Made by a program: the position numbers and the translations under genes
In this document: piece after piece, positions 7,342 to 16,199 of the stretch
How the letters are laid out: the number at the start of each line of letters is the position of its first letter
Numbering within the stretch: the first letter of the stretch is position 1
Notes under the pieces: generated by a model
What the model was told of the DNA's origin: nothing
Database searches by the model: none
Seen by the model: only the letters and a program-made list of their open reading frames with translations
Source of the DNA: Eubacterium sp.
GTDB lineage: Bacteria > Bacillota > Clostridia > Lachnospirales > Lachnospiraceae
Direction: 5' to 3'
NCBI GenBank assembly: GCA_024690665.1
Contig: JAILOU010000013.1
Coordinates: 1 to 58,928, forward strand
DNA length: 58,928 nt

Positions 7342-8994
7342 ATGGCAAAGCCAGGTAGAAAAATTATGGTAATCGGGCACAAGAATCCGGATACGGATTC
7401 CATTAGTGCTGCGATTGCCTATGCTTATTTAAAGAATCAATTATCGGATACAGAAGAATACGAAGCGCGGCGAGCAGGAAAGATTAATGAAGAGACGAAA
7501 TACGTCTTGGATCGTTTCCGGGTAGCGGCGCCTTCTTATATCAGCGATGTTGGAACACAGGTGAGTGATATTGATATTCGCTTTACAAAGGGAATAAAAA
7601 AAGACATGTCTTTAAAAAAAGCATGGGAAATCATGAAGCAGGATGATGTTGTGACGCTTCCGGTGACGGATGAGAATAATAACCTTCAGGGATTGATTAT
7701 CACAGGAGATATTGCAATGTCGTATATGGATGTGTACGACAAGGGAATTATATCGGAGGCCTGTACACCTTATCGGAATATTGTGGAAACTTTAGATGGT
7801 AAGATGCTGGTCGGTGATGAAAACCAGTGTTTTGACTGCGGTAATGTATTAGTTGGAGCAGGAAATCCGGAAGCGATGGAAGAATTTATTCATGAACATG
7901 ATATGATCATTCTCGGCAATCGCTATGAATCACAGATCTGTGCGCTGGAAAAAGATGTCAGCTGTATGATCATCTGTGCAAATTATAAAGTCGCAAGTAC
8001 GATTCAGAAGATGGCAGATGAAAAGGGCTGCGCGATTATCTCAACTCCTTATGATACCTATACGACAGCAAGACTGATTAATCAGAGTATGCCGGTTCAA
8101 CATTTTATGAGAAAAGAAAATCTTATTACCTTTGAAGAAGACAGTTATGTGGAAGAAGTGCAGGAAGTGATGTCGAAGGAAAGGCATAGAGATTTTCCGA
8201 TTCTGGATGGAGTTGGTCAGTATGTTGGTATGATTTCTAGACGAAATTTGCTTCAGTCCAAGAAAAAGCAGGTAATCTTAGTCGATCATAATGAAAAGTC
8301 ACAGGCGGTTGACGGAATTGATTCAGCTGAAATTCTTGAGATTATCGATCATCACAGACTGGGGAGCTTAGAGACCATGTCACCGGTATTTTTTAGAAAT
8401 CAGCCACTTGGATCTTCTTCTACAATTGTATATCTGATGTATAAAGAAAAACAGGTTAAGGTGCCAAAGGAGATAGCGGGAATTTTGTGCTCTGCAATTA
8501 TCTCTGATACACTGATGTATCGTTCTCCTACTTGTACACAGGTGGACGAGGTCTGTGCGCAGGAATTGGCGACGATTGCAGGGATTGACGTAGAAGAGCT
8601 GGCTATCAATATGTTTAAAGCCGGTAGTAGTTTTGATTCTAAGTCGGTAGAAGAAATCTTTTATCAGGACTTTAAGACATTTTCGGTTGCCGGAAGTGAC
8701 TTTGGTGTTGGACAGATTAGTTCTATGTCAGAAGATACGTTGCAGTCGGTTAAGGAACAGCTTCTTGATTATATGCCAACGGCTTTAAAAGAACGTGGCC
8801 TTGATATGGTTTATCTGATGATGACAAACATTTTAGAGGAATCGACGAATCTTCTTTGCTATGGAAAGAATGCGCAGGAAATCGTGGAAAAAGCCTATGA
8901 TGTTAAAAGCGTTGATCAGGCTTATAAGTTAGAAGGTGTGATATCTCGTAAGAAACAGTTGATTCCATCTTTTATAGAAGCAATGCAGGAGTAG
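7342..8994 (+). CDS. ppaC: Manganese-dependent family II inorganic pyrophosphatase with CBS-DRTGG-CBS insert
   Basis: A 550-residue DHH-family enzyme that hydrolyses pyrophosphate. Metal-ligand motifs are GHKNPDTDS (His13, Asp17, Asp19), VDHNE (Asp315) and DHHRLG (Asp335-His336-His337). The C-terminal DHHA2 region carries SSTIV and the terminal ISRKKQLIP basic loop. About 240 residues between the first and second DHH motifs form CBS (about 70-130), DRTGG (about 135-245) and CBS (about 250-310) domains, as in nucleotide-regulated clostridial pyrophosphatases, where AMP/ADP inhibit and ATP or diadenosine polyphosphates activate. A ribosome site AGAGGTG precedes ATG 7342. A flavin reductase gene starts 6 bp after its stop. 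Confidence 0.95.
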   Translation: MAKPGRKIMVIGHKNPDTDSISAAIAYAYLKNQLSDTEEYEARRAGKINEETKYVLDRFRVAAPSYISDVGTQVSDIDIRFTKGIKKDMSLKKAWEIMKQDDVVTLPVTDENNNLQGLIITGDIAMSYMDVYDKGIISEACTPYRNIVETLDGKMLVGDENQCFDCGNVLVGAGNPEAMEEFIHEHDMIILGNRYESQICALEKDVSCMIICANYKVASTIQKMADEKGCAIISTPYDTYTTARLINQSMPVQHFMRKENLITFEEDSYVEEVQEVMSKERHRDFPILDGVGQYVGMISRRNLLQSKKKQVILVDHNEKSQAVDGIDSAEILEIIDHHRLGSLETMSPVFFRNQPLGSSSTIVYLMYKEKQVKVPKEIAGILCSAIISDTLMYRSPTCTQVDEVCAQELATIAGIDVEELAINMFKAGSSFDSKSVEEIFYQDFKTFSVAGSDFGVGQISSMSEDTLQSVKEQLLDYMPTALKERGLDMVYLMMTNILEESTNLLCYGKNAQEIVEKAYDVKSVDQAYKLEGVISRKKQLIPSFIEAMQE

Positions 8995-9000
8995 TAAGAC

Positions 9001-9591
9001 GTGAAGAAAAGAGAAAACTGGAAGCCGGGGAATATGTTGTATCCTGTGCCGGCAGTTATGGTGAGTTGTCAGCGTGAGGAGGAAGATCCGAATATAATTA
9101 CCATAGCCTGGTGCGGTACGGTCTGTTCAGATCCGCCTATGGTATCTATTTCCATTAGACCGAAGCGGTATTCGTACGATATTATTAAAGATACAAAAGA
9201 ATTTGTCATAAATCTTGTGACAAAAGATCTTGTGTTCGCAGATGATTATTGTGGTGTTCGTTCGGGACGGGATGAGAATAAATTCGAACGGATGCATTTG
9301 ACTCCGGTTCAGGTAGATGGGGTCAATGTGCCGGGAATCGATGAATCACCCGTTCATATTGCGTGTAAGGTGAAGCAGATTATTGAACTTGGTACACATG
9401 ATATGTTTTTAGCAGAAGTTGTTGGAGTATCTGTTGATCAAGAATATATGGATGAGCATGGAAAGTTTCATCTAAATGATTTGAATTTGATTGCATATTC
9501 ACATGGTGAGTATTTTACCCTGGGTGAGAAAGTCGGTAAATTCGGGTACTCTGTTCAAAAGAAGAAAAAGAAGAAATATCGAAAGAAGTAA
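9001..9591 (+). CDS. Flavin reductase family protein (FMN-binding split barrel)
   Basis: A 196-residue flavoprotein of the flavin-reductase-like / FlRed family. It shows the typical core: TIAWCGTVCSDPPMVSISI at about 36-54, then RPKRYSYDIIKDTKEFVINL. A Lys-rich C-terminal tail (KKKKKKYRKK) is unusual and may be an ornament. The start is GTG 9001 with AGGAG at 8987-8991. It overlaps nothing but follows the pyrophosphatase by 6 bp, so translation is probably coupled. The substrate is unknown; relatives reduce FMN with NAD(P)H or bind iron-sulfur redox partners. A terminator follows at once. Confidence 0.88.
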   Translation: MKKRENWKPGNMLYPVPAVMVSCQREEEDPNIITIAWCGTVCSDPPMVSISIRPKRYSYDIIKDTKEFVINLVTKDLVFADDYCGVRSGRDENKFERMHLTPVQVDGVNVPGIDESPVHIACKVKQIIELGTHDMFLAEVVGVSVDQEYMDEHGKFHLNDLNLIAYSHGEYFTLGEKVGKFGYSVQKKKKKKYRKK

Positions 9592-9596
9592 GTAAG

Positions 9597-9637
9597 AATC
9601 ACTTTTGCAGATTTGTTTTTGCAGAAGTGATTTTTTT
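9597..9637 (+). terminator. Rho-independent terminator after the flavin reductase gene
   Basis: An 8-bp stem (9597-9604 with 9625-9632), a 20-nt loop that may pair further through TGCA/TGCA, and a run of seven T. Confidence 0.8.
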
Positions 9638-9658
9638 CTATGAATAAGCAGGCTGTTA

Positions 9659-9702
9659 GACAAGTCTACTGTCTTGTCAGTGGTCTTTACATGTGGTAAA
9701 AT
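9659..9702 (+). promoter_or_regulatory. nadABC promoter with overlapping inverted repeat (candidate repressor operator)
   Basis: GACAAG (9659-9664) and CTTGTC (9673-9678) form a perfect 6-bp inverted repeat with an 8-bp centre. Its right arm overlaps the candidate -35 TTGTCA (9675-9680), which stands 16 bp from TAAAAT (9697-9702). This geometry fits a repressor site. Firmicutes de novo NAD operons are commonly repressed by NiaR (YrxA/NadR) with nicotinate as co-repressor; whether this is a NiaR box is inference. Confidence 0.5.
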
Positions 9703-9749
9703 ATGTTTCAATTGCAAAGAGATTTGCAGTATTTGGAGGAATGTTATTC

Positions 9750-10658
9750 ATGAGCGACATTATAGAGGAAATTAATCGTTTAAAAAAAGAAAAAGATGCC
9801 ATCATCCTGGCGCACTACTATGTAGAAGGCGATATTCAGGAAATTGCAGATTATGTAGGAGATTCCTATAAACTAGCTCAGGTGGCTGCTGAGAATCCGG
9901 CTAAAGTGATTGTCTTTGCCGGTGTTAATTTTATGGGGGAAAGTGCGAAGATTTTAAGTCCGGATAAGAAAGTAATTATGCCGGATTTAAAAGCGGATTG
10001 TCCAATGGCACATATGGTTAAGCCAGAGGATGTACAAAAAGTCCGTGAGCAGTATGATGACCTGGCTGTTGTCTGTTATATCAACTCTACGGCAGAAATT
10101 AAGACGGTATCAGATATCTGCGTAACGAGTTCGAATGCGCTTCGGATTGTAAGAGCACTTCCTAACAAGAATATCTTTTTTATTCCGGATTCAAATCTGG
10201 GGAATTATGTGAAGCAGATGGTTCCGGAGAAGAATTTTATCGTGCACGACGGATACTGTCATGTTCATCATGGGATTACAAAAGAGCAGGTTGAGACATC
10301 GAAAGCAAAGCATCCGGATGCGCTGTTTTTGGTACATCCTGAATGCAGAATGGAAATCTTAGAGATGGCTGATTATGTGGGAAGTACATCCGGAATTATT
10401 AATTATGCTACGGACAGTGATGCAAAGGAATTTATCATTGGAACTGAGAATGGGGTATTTTACGAACTTCAAAAAAAGAATCCGAATAAGAAGTTCTATC
10501 CGGTTGATAAGATGGCATGCTGTACGAACATGAAGAAAAATACATTAGAAAAACTATTAGACTGTTTAAGAGAAGAAGATGGGGAAGTAAATGTAAGTGA
10601 TGAGACTCGTGTTAAGGCAACTAATGCCCTAGAGCGTATGCTTGAACTTGCAAAATAA
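9750..10658 (+). CDS. nadA: Quinolinate synthase A
   Basis: A [4Fe-4S] enzyme of 302 residues that condenses iminoaspartate with dihydroxyacetone phosphate to quinolinate. Cluster Cys candidates are Cys84 (DCPMAHM), Cys199 (HPEC) and one of Cys257/258 (MACCTNMK). The N-terminal AHYYVEGDIQEIADYVGDS motif is typical. I chose ATG 9750 because GGAGG lies at 9735-9739; an upstream reading from 9693 overlaps the promoter. It is the first gene of nadA-nadB-nadC. Confidence 0.96.
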   Translation: MSDIIEEINRLKKEKDAIILAHYYVEGDIQEIADYVGDSYKLAQVAAENPAKVIVFAGVNFMGESAKILSPDKKVIMPDLKADCPMAHMVKPEDVQKVREQYDDLAVVCYINSTAEIKTVSDICVTSSNALRIVRALPNKNIFFIPDSNLGNYVKQMVPEKNFIVHDGYCHVHHGITKEQVETSKAKHPDALFLVHPECRMEILEMADYVGSTSGIINYATDSDAKEFIIGTENGVFYELQKKNPNKKFYPVDKMACCTNMKKNTLEKLLDCLREEDGEVNVSDETRVKATNALERMLELAK

Positions 10659-10693
10659 TGAAGATTGCCCGTGATAAGGGCAGGAGGTATCAT

Positions 10694-11980
10694 ATGAAAA
10701 CCGATATCGTAATTGTAGGAAGTGGCTGTGCGGGGTTGTATGCAGCTTTAAATCTTCCAAAGGACAAGAAAATCACGATGATAACAAAGTCTGATCTTAC
10801 CAGTAATGATTCATATCTGGCACAGGGTGGAATCTGTATGCTTCGTGATGAAGAAGACTATGAAAGCTATTTTGAAGACACAATGAAAGCGGGACATTAT
10901 GAAAATGATCGGAATTCCGTAAAGATTATGATTCAGTCATCCCAGGATATTATTTCAGATTTGATTCATTATGGCGTTGATTTTCAGCGTGACCGGGAAG
11001 GAAATTTATCCTTTACCAGAGAGGGTGCGCATTCCAACAAACGAATCTTATTTCATGAAGATATTACCGGTAAAGAAATTACCAGTAAGCTCCTCGAACG
11101 TGTGAAAGAACTTGAGAATGTTGAAATCTTAGAATACTGTACGATGGTGGACATCATCAGTCGTGGAAATAATTGCTATGGTGTCATTGTCAGAGAGCGA
11201 GATGGTAAAGTGCATGAGATTTTAGCTAATTATACGATACTCGCCTGTGGCGGAATTGGTGGTTTGTATCGTCATTCGACGAACTACCGTCATCTGACTG
11301 GAGATGCTTTGGCAATTGCGTTAAAGCACGGCGTGGAATTGAAAAATGTAGACTATGTCCAGATCCATCCGACTACATTTTATCTGGAAGATTCTTCGGA
11401 AAGAAGTTTTTTGATTTCAGAATCGGTCAGAGGAGAAGGAGCAGTATTACTCAATAAGGATGGCAATCGATTTGTGAATGAATTGCTGCCAAGAGATCTT
11501 GTGACAGAAGCAATCTTGCATCAGATGGAAGTCGATCATATGCCACATGTATGGCTTTCTATGGAAGATATTCCGAAGGAAGAGTTAGAAGAACATTTTC
11601 CAAACATTGTAGCGTATTGCAGGGAGAAGGGGTATAATGTTCCGGAAGAACCGATTCCTGTTGTTCCGGCGCAACATTATTTTATGGGAGGAATCAAAGT
11701 AGATTACCACAGTAAGACAACGATGGATCAGCTATATGCAATTGGGGAAACGGCATGTAACGGTGTGCATGGTAAGAATCGTCTTGCAAGTAACTCACTT
11801 TTAGAAAGTCTTGTGTTTGCCAAGCGAAGTGCCAAGCAGATTGCAGAGCAGTTTGATGAGTCAAAGTGTCTTGACAGAATCGGAAGTGAGATTGATTTTT
11901 CCGTTTATGATGATGAAAAACATCTTGGAGAACAATATCGTAAGATGATTGAACAGGCTATGGAAAGGAGCGCTAGTTAA
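10694..11980 (+). CDS. nadB: L-aspartate oxidase
   Basis: A flavoenzyme of 428 residues that oxidises aspartate to iminoaspartate, the substrate of NadA. The FAD Rossmann motif is VGSGCAGLYAA at about 8-18. Active-site and FAD segments LAQGGICM, HEDITGKEI, YVQIHPTTF and GEVACNGVHG-like (GETACNGVHGKNRLASNSL) are present. It is shorter than the about 530-residue enterobacterial enzyme because the C-terminal helical domain is reduced, as is common in Clostridia. AGGAGG (10682-10687) sets ATG 10694. In an anaerobe, fumarate or another acceptor rather than oxygen is the likely electron sink (inference). Confidence 0.95.
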   Translation: MKTDIVIVGSGCAGLYAALNLPKDKKITMITKSDLTSNDSYLAQGGICMLRDEEDYESYFEDTMKAGHYENDRNSVKIMIQSSQDIISDLIHYGVDFQRDREGNLSFTREGAHSNKRILFHEDITGKEITSKLLERVKELENVEILEYCTMVDIISRGNNCYGVIVRERDGKVHEILANYTILACGGIGGLYRHSTNYRHLTGDALAIALKHGVELKNVDYVQIHPTTFYLEDSSERSFLISESVRGEGAVLLNKDGNRFVNELLPRDLVTEAILHQMEVDHMPHVWLSMEDIPKEELEEHFPNIVAYCREKGYNVPEEPIPVVPAQHYFMGGIKVDYHSKTTMDQLYAIGETACNGVHGKNRLASNSLLESLVFAKRSAKQIAEQFDESKCLDRIGSEIDFSVYDDEKHLGEQYRKMIEQAMERSAS

Positions 11981-12834
11981 TGTTTGACCAGGTGACAATG
12001 AAGCTGAACGTAGATCCGCTTATTTTAAGCGCTTTGCGCGAAGATATCACAAGCGAAGACGCATCGACCAATGCTATTATGAGAGAGCCGAAGATGGGAA
12101 CGGTAGATCTTATCTGTAAGCAGGACGGTATCATCTGTGGTCTGGATATATTTAAAAGAGTATTCACGTTATTAGACGATCAGGTGAACTTTAAAGAATA
12201 TGCCAAGGATGGAGATACTGTTCAAAATAAAATGCTGATTATGCAGATTCAGGCGGATATTAAGACGCTTCTTTGCGCAGAAAGAACTGCACTTAATTAT
12301 CTGCAGAGAATGAGCGGAATTGCGACATATACACATGAGGTTGTCGCTCTTCTAGAGGGGTCCGGTATTAAACTTTTAGATACCAGAAAGACAACTCCGA
12401 ATATGCGTATTTTTGAAAAGTATGCCGTAAAGGTTGGAGGTGGCACGAATCACCGCTATAACCTTTCAGACGGAATTATGCTAAAGGATAATCATATAGC
12501 GGCTGCAGGCGGCGTAAAAAAGGCTGTAGAGATGGCTCGTGAATATGCTCCGTTTGTTCGTAAGATTGAAGTGGAGACAGAGACTCTTGAAATGGTGCAA
12601 GAGGCAATAGAGGCCGGTGCTGATATTATTATGCTGGACAATATGTCTGATGATATGATGAAAGAAGCATGTAAGATGATTGATCACAGAGCTCAGATCG
12701 AATGCTCGGGTAATGTGACTAAGGAGAATATTGCAAGACTTCGAGGCATTGGAATTGATTTTGTATCAAGCGGTGCCCTGACGCATTCGGCCCCAATTAT
12801 GGATTTGTCTTTAAAAAACTTAAAAGCAATATAA
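11980..12834 (+). CDS. nadC: Nicotinate-nucleotide pyrophosphorylase (carboxylating)
   Basis: Quinolinate phosphoribosyltransferase of 284 residues, the third step of de novo NAD synthesis. Signature segments are CAERTALNYLQRMSGIAT, LDTRKTTP and KVGGGTNHRYNLSDG. A LDNM loop for phosphate binding is near residue 224. Its ATG shares one base with the nadB stop (TAATG), and AAAGGAG lies inside the nadB end, so the genes are translationally coupled. The operon ends at the terminator at 12841. Confidence 0.97.
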   Translation: MFDQVTMKLNVDPLILSALREDITSEDASTNAIMREPKMGTVDLICKQDGIICGLDIFKRVFTLLDDQVNFKEYAKDGDTVQNKMLIMQIQADIKTLLCAERTALNYLQRMSGIATYTHEVVALLEGSGIKLLDTRKTTPNMRIFEKYAVKVGGGTNHRYNLSDGIMLKDNHIAAAGGVKKAVEMAREYAPFVRKIEVETETLEMVQEAIEAGADIIMLDNMSDDMMKEACKMIDHRAQIECSGNVTKENIARLRGIGIDFVSSGALTHSAPIMDLSLKNLKAI

Positions 12835-12840
12835 ATTTAA

Positions 12841-12870
12841 TGCGCTACCGGTCCGGTAGCGCATTTTTTA
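12841..12870 (+). terminator. Rho-independent terminator of nadABC
   Basis: A 9-bp GC-rich stem TGCGCTACC/GGTAGCGCA (12841-12849 with 12855-12863) followed by TTTTTTA. The convergent minus-strand gene ends at 12868; its side has only a weak T-run, so the hairpin mainly serves the plus strand. Confidence 0.9.
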
Positions 12871-13380
12871 TTTGATCAGTATTTCAAGAAGATGATGATA
12901 GACTTCTTCGCTTTGCGTTCTCCAGTTTGAGCAAATGGATTCTGCCATCTCAATATTTTGCACATGCAGTGTTAGATCCAGATAGGTCGTAGACTGGCTG
13001 TTTAACTGGCACTTGGCATCGTATCCTCCGGTTGTCTTATAATAGTTGGCCACGCACTGGATATCGGCATCGTAAGGAAGCTCAATGGACGAGAAATACT
13101 GTTTGATTTCCTCGCGGATATCCGGTGAAATCTGATCCGGAAAATAGGATAATGTTTCAAGTCCGGACTGTGTAATGGAATAATAGGTATTGTTATGTGT
13201 TTCCGTTGATTTAATAAATCCGGCTTCCGTAAGTTCTTGAAATGTCATCTGTACAGTAAAATAAGTCGTATAATCGTGTTGCTGAAAAAAATCAGTAATC
13301 TGTGTTCCGAGAAGTGGCTGTTTGGCTTTTTCAAGCATATATAAGATGATTAGTTTGTATAGACTTTGTACTTGTGACAT
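12868..13380 (-). CDS. DUF4364 family winged-helix-like protein
   Basis: A 170-residue protein of the DUF4364 type common in Clostridia. The N-terminal 75 residues read as a PadR/MarR-like winged helix (LYKLIILYMLEKAKQPLLGTQ, then TFQELTEAGFIKS, then YYSITQSG). The rest is an alpha/beta dimerisation or ligand domain. It is the last gene of the maeB-radical SAM-DUF4364 operon and its ATG shares one base with the upstream stop (TAATG). It is probably a DNA-binding regulator; its target is unknown. Confidence 0.85.
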   Translation of the reverse strand: MSQVQSLYKLIILYMLEKAKQPLLGTQITDFFQQHDYTTYFTVQMTFQELTEAGFIKSTETHNNTYYSITQSGLETLSYFPDQISPDIREEIKQYFSSIELPYDADIQCVANYYKTTGGYDAKCQLNSQSTTYLDLTLHVQNIEMAESICSNWRTQSEEVYHHLLEILIK

Positions 13381-14324
13381 TAATTGTTGCCCCCTTTATA
13401 ATGAATTCCCTGATAGGAATCTCGCTTCTTCATTGTTTTTTGTATCGAGTTAAAGACAACCAGTTTATTGGATGTCCACGTGGGTTCTAATAACAGATCC
13501 TTAGGTCCGTCGCCGGTTAGTCTGTGAATGATACATTCTTTTGGCAGTAATTCCAAAGCATCACAGATTAAGTCGACATATTCTTCGCGTGTGAGCAGAT
13601 AAAAAGGATGCTCGCGGTAATAATCACCCAGTTTGGTATGGTTTAACACAAAAAGCATATGCAGTTTGATGCCGTCCGTTTGCCTGTCTGCCAGGTAACG
13701 AATAGTATCAAGCATCTGCTCGCGGTTTTCGCCCGGAAGAGAGAAGATGACGTGCGTAATCACCGGAATACCAAGTTTATGAAGCTCATTACAGGCCCAC
13801 TCGTAGTCAGAGAGCTTAAAACCGGTATTCATCTTTTGGTGAGTCTCTTCATGAATGGTCTGAAGACCAAGTTCAATCCATACAGGCTTTATTTGATTGA
13901 TTTCCTTTAGCAGTGCGAGAATTTCATTGTTTAAACAGTCCGGCCTTGTGGCAATGGAAAGAATCTTAATGTCCGGATGCGTAATTGCTTCCATATATAG
14001 CTTTCGTAAATGTGCAACAGAGGCATAAGTGTTTGTAAATGCCTGAAAGTAAGCAATAAAATGACGGCAGTTCACCTTTTTCGCAAGATTTTTTTTGCCG
14101 ATTTCAATTTGCTCTGTAATGGAAGAAAAAGCAGCAGGAGCGAAATCTCCCGATCCGCCCTCGCTGCAAAAAATACATCCTCCGGTTCCGATTAAACCAT
14201 CTCGGTTCGGACAAGTCATCCCCGCATTAATGGAGATACGATACATCTTCTCGCCGTAGGTATTTTTTATATAGGCATCAAGCGAATGATAACGCTTGCC
14301 ATGCCAGTGTTCAAATGCTGTCAT
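13380..14324 (-). CDS. TIGR01212 family radical SAM protein (YtqA-like)
   Basis: A 314-residue radical SAM enzyme. The cluster cysteines are Cys38, Cys50 and Cys53 (TCPNRDG, then GGCIFCSEGG), a wider spacing than the classic CX3CX2C and typical of the TIGR01212/YhcC group. HYIAYFQAFTNTYA-like and THVIFSLPGE strands complete the barrel. From family knowledge, the Bacillus homologue YtqA has been linked to wobble-uridine tRNA modification; I treat that as a lead, not a certainty. It starts 4 bp after the malic enzyme stop and overlaps the next gene by one base, so the three are co-translated. Confidence 0.9.
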   Translation of the reverse strand: MTAFEHWHGKRYHSLDAYIKNTYGEKMYRISINAGMTCPNRDGLIGTGGCIFCSEGGSGDFAPAAFSSITEQIEIGKKNLAKKVNCRHFIAYFQAFTNTYASVAHLRKLYMEAITHPDIKILSIATRPDCLNNEILALLKEINQIKPVWIELGLQTIHEETHQKMNTGFKLSDYEWACNELHKLGIPVITHVIFSLPGENREQMLDTIRYLADRQTDGIKLHMLFVLNHTKLGDYYREHPFYLLTREEYVDLICDALELLPKECIIHRLTGDGPKDLLLEPTWTSNKLVVFNSIQKTMKKRDSYQGIHYKGGNN

Positions 14325-14328
14325 AGGT

Positions 14329-15480
14329 TTAGTTGATGTGTTTACGAACGGCTTTGCTTACAACATCAGCAACACGTGGGTCAAATGCTTCCGGCATAAT
14401 GAAATCTTCATTGATTTCATCGTCGCTTACAAGGTAAGCAAGAGCCTCTGCTGCAGCAAGTTTCATCTCTTCTGTAATTTGTTTGGCGCGACCTTCAAGG
14501 GCACCTTTGAAGATTCCCGGAAAGGCGATAACATTGTTGACCTGATTAGGAAAATCGCTACGTCCGGTTCCGACTACCTTGGCACCTGCTTTTTTTGCAA
14601 GATCCGGCATAATCTCAGGTGTTGGATTCGCCATTGCGAATAAGATGGCATCTTTGTTCATGGAAGATACCATGTCCGGGGTTACGATGTTTGGAGCAGA
14701 TACTCCGACAAAGATATCAGCACCAACAAGGGCATCGGCTAAGGTGCCTGTTTTATTTTCTAAATTCGTTACTTTTGTCATTTCTTTTTGCATCCAGTTA
14801 AGACCTTCATAGTCTTTATGCAAAATGCCGTTGATATCACACATGGTCGCATGTTTGAAACCATAACGAAGAAGAAGCTTTGTGATAGCGATTCCGGCAG
14901 AACCGGCACCATTTACAACAATCTTACAATCTTCTTTCTTCTTACCGGTCACGCGAAGTGCATTGATGATACCTGCAAGAACAACGATTGCAGTACCATG
15001 CTGGTCATCGTGAAAGACCGGAATATCAAGAGTATCTTTTAAACGCTGCTCAATTTCAAAACAACGCGGTGCTGAGATGTCTTCTAAGTTAATGCCGCCG
15101 TAGTTTGGAGCAAGATAGGTAATGGTTTTTACAATCTCGTCAACGTCTTGTGTGTCAAGGCAGATTGGAACAGCATTTACGCCACCGAATTCTTTAAACA
15201 ATACACACTTACCTTCCATAACCGGCATGCCTGCAAGTGCGCCGATATTACCAAGTCCAAGAACAGCGCTTCCGTCAGAGATAACGGCTACGGTATTGGC
15301 TTTCATGGTGTAGGTGTATGCTGTTTCCGGATCGTTCTTGATTTCGATACAAGGTGCAGCAACACCCGGAGTATAAGCGATTGAGAGTGCTTCACGGGTT
15401 TTTACCGGGCTCTTTGAATCGATGCTTAATTTTCCGTTCCATTCTTTGTGGGCCGAAAGGGCCTTTTCATTTAAATCCAT
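14329..15480 (-). CDS. NAD(P)-dependent malic enzyme
   Basis: A 383-residue short-form (MaeB-like without the phosphotransacetylase domain) malic enzyme that decarboxylates malate to pyruvate. Segments seen: VKTREALSIAYTPGVAAPC, ISDGSAVLGLGNIG (nucleotide region), FHDDQHGTA with metal-binding Asp residues, and NGAGSAGIAI Rossmann loop. I chose the ATG at 15480 because AAAGGAG stands upstream; the in-frame extension to 15591 runs through the promoter. It is the first gene of the minus-strand operon. Confidence 0.95.
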   Translation of the reverse strand: MDLNEKALSAHKEWNGKLSIDSKSPVKTREALSIAYTPGVAAPCIEIKNDPETAYTYTMKANTVAVISDGSAVLGLGNIGALAGMPVMEGKCVLFKEFGGVNAVPICLDTQDVDEIVKTITYLAPNYGGINLEDISAPRCFEIEQRLKDTLDIPVFHDDQHGTAIVVLAGIINALRVTGKKKEDCKIVVNGAGSAGIAITKLLLRYGFKHATMCDINGILHKDYEGLNWMQKEMTKVTNLENKTGTLADALVGADIFVGVSAPNIVTPDMVSSMNKDAILFAMANPTPEIMPDLAKKAGAKVVGTGRSDFPNQVNNVIAFPGIFKGALEGRAKQITEEMKLAAAEALAYLVSDDEINEDFIMPEAFDPRVADVVSKAVRKHIN

Positions 15481-15523
15481 GACAAATGTTCTCCTTTTTG
15501 AATAGTCTAATTCCGTCTGAGAT

Positions 15524-15552
15524 ATAATAGCACACCGAATAAAAAACCTCAA
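15524..15552 (-). promoter_or_regulatory. Promoter of the malic enzyme operon
   Basis: On the minus strand TTGAGG (15552-15547), a 17-bp spacer and TATTAT (15529-15524), with TG three bases before the -10. It places the RNA start about 35-40 bp before the ATG. Confidence 0.6.
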
Positions 15553-15584
15553 TGAGAGGAAAGCATTAAAAAAGAAGAACTTCA

Positions 15585-15614
15585 TTTCCAATTTTGTATA
15601 AATAGTGGTAAAAT
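15585..15614 (+). promoter_or_regulatory. Candidate promoter for the DUF5662-trpS pair
   Basis: TTTCCA (15585-15590), an 18-bp spacer and TAAAAT (15609-15614) with an extended TG at 15606-15607. It is divergent from, and about 30 bp away from, the malic enzyme promoter. Confidence 0.45.
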
Positions 15615-15647
15615 AAGAAAGATTGATTGAAAAGGAAGAGAATGTTT

Positions 15648-16181
15648 ATGAAAGCATGGCAACATTTTAAAACCGTAATGCGACATAAGCGATTGGTCAG
15701 ACAGGGCTGTTTTAAAGTGGGGCTCTACAAACAAGGCATTCTACATGACCTGTCCAAATTCTCACCAACGGAATTTTTGGTCGGAGCAAAATATTTCCAG
15801 GGTGATGTCAGTCCAAACAATATCGAAAGGCAGGAAAAGGGGTTGTCTTATTCCTGGCTTCATCATAAGGGACGAAATAAGCATCATATCGAATATTGGA
15901 TTGATTTTGGGTTTGAACCCGGACAGACACTTGTGGGAATGAAGATTCCAAAGAAGTACGTGGTAGAAATGGTTATGGACCGAATTGCGGCTTCAAAAGT
16001 ATATCAAAAAGAAAAGTACACAGACGAAAGCTCGTGGCTATATTACAAACGTGGACGAGATCATCTTGTCATGCATGAAGAGTCGCGTAGATTGCTTGAG
16101 GATATGCTTCAATTACTGGCAAAGCAGGGAGAAGAAGCTTTGTATGAGTATATTCGGCGGGAAGTACTTAAGAATGAATAG
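15648..16181 (+). CDS. DUF5662 family protein
   Basis: A 177-residue protein of the DUF5662 type found in Firmicutes and phages. The HDLSKFSPTEF segment and nearby His residues (WLHHKGRNKHH) suggest a metal-binding, HD-like fold, but no activity is established to my knowledge. The N-terminus is basic (MKAWQHFKTVMRHKRLVRQG). I chose ATG 15648 (9 bp after AAAGGAAG); ATG 15642 and TTG 15627 are less well spaced. Its stop lies 18 bp before the trpS start, so the two are co-transcribed. Confidence 0.8.
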   Translation: MKAWQHFKTVMRHKRLVRQGCFKVGLYKQGILHDLSKFSPTEFLVGAKYFQGDVSPNNIERQEKGLSYSWLHHKGRNKHHIEYWIDFGFEPGQTLVGMKIPKKYVVEMVMDRIAASKVYQKEKYTDESSWLYYKRGRDHLVMHEESRRLLEDMLQLLAKQGEEALYEYIRREVLKNE

Positions 16182-16199
16182 ATGAGGAGACATGAAACC

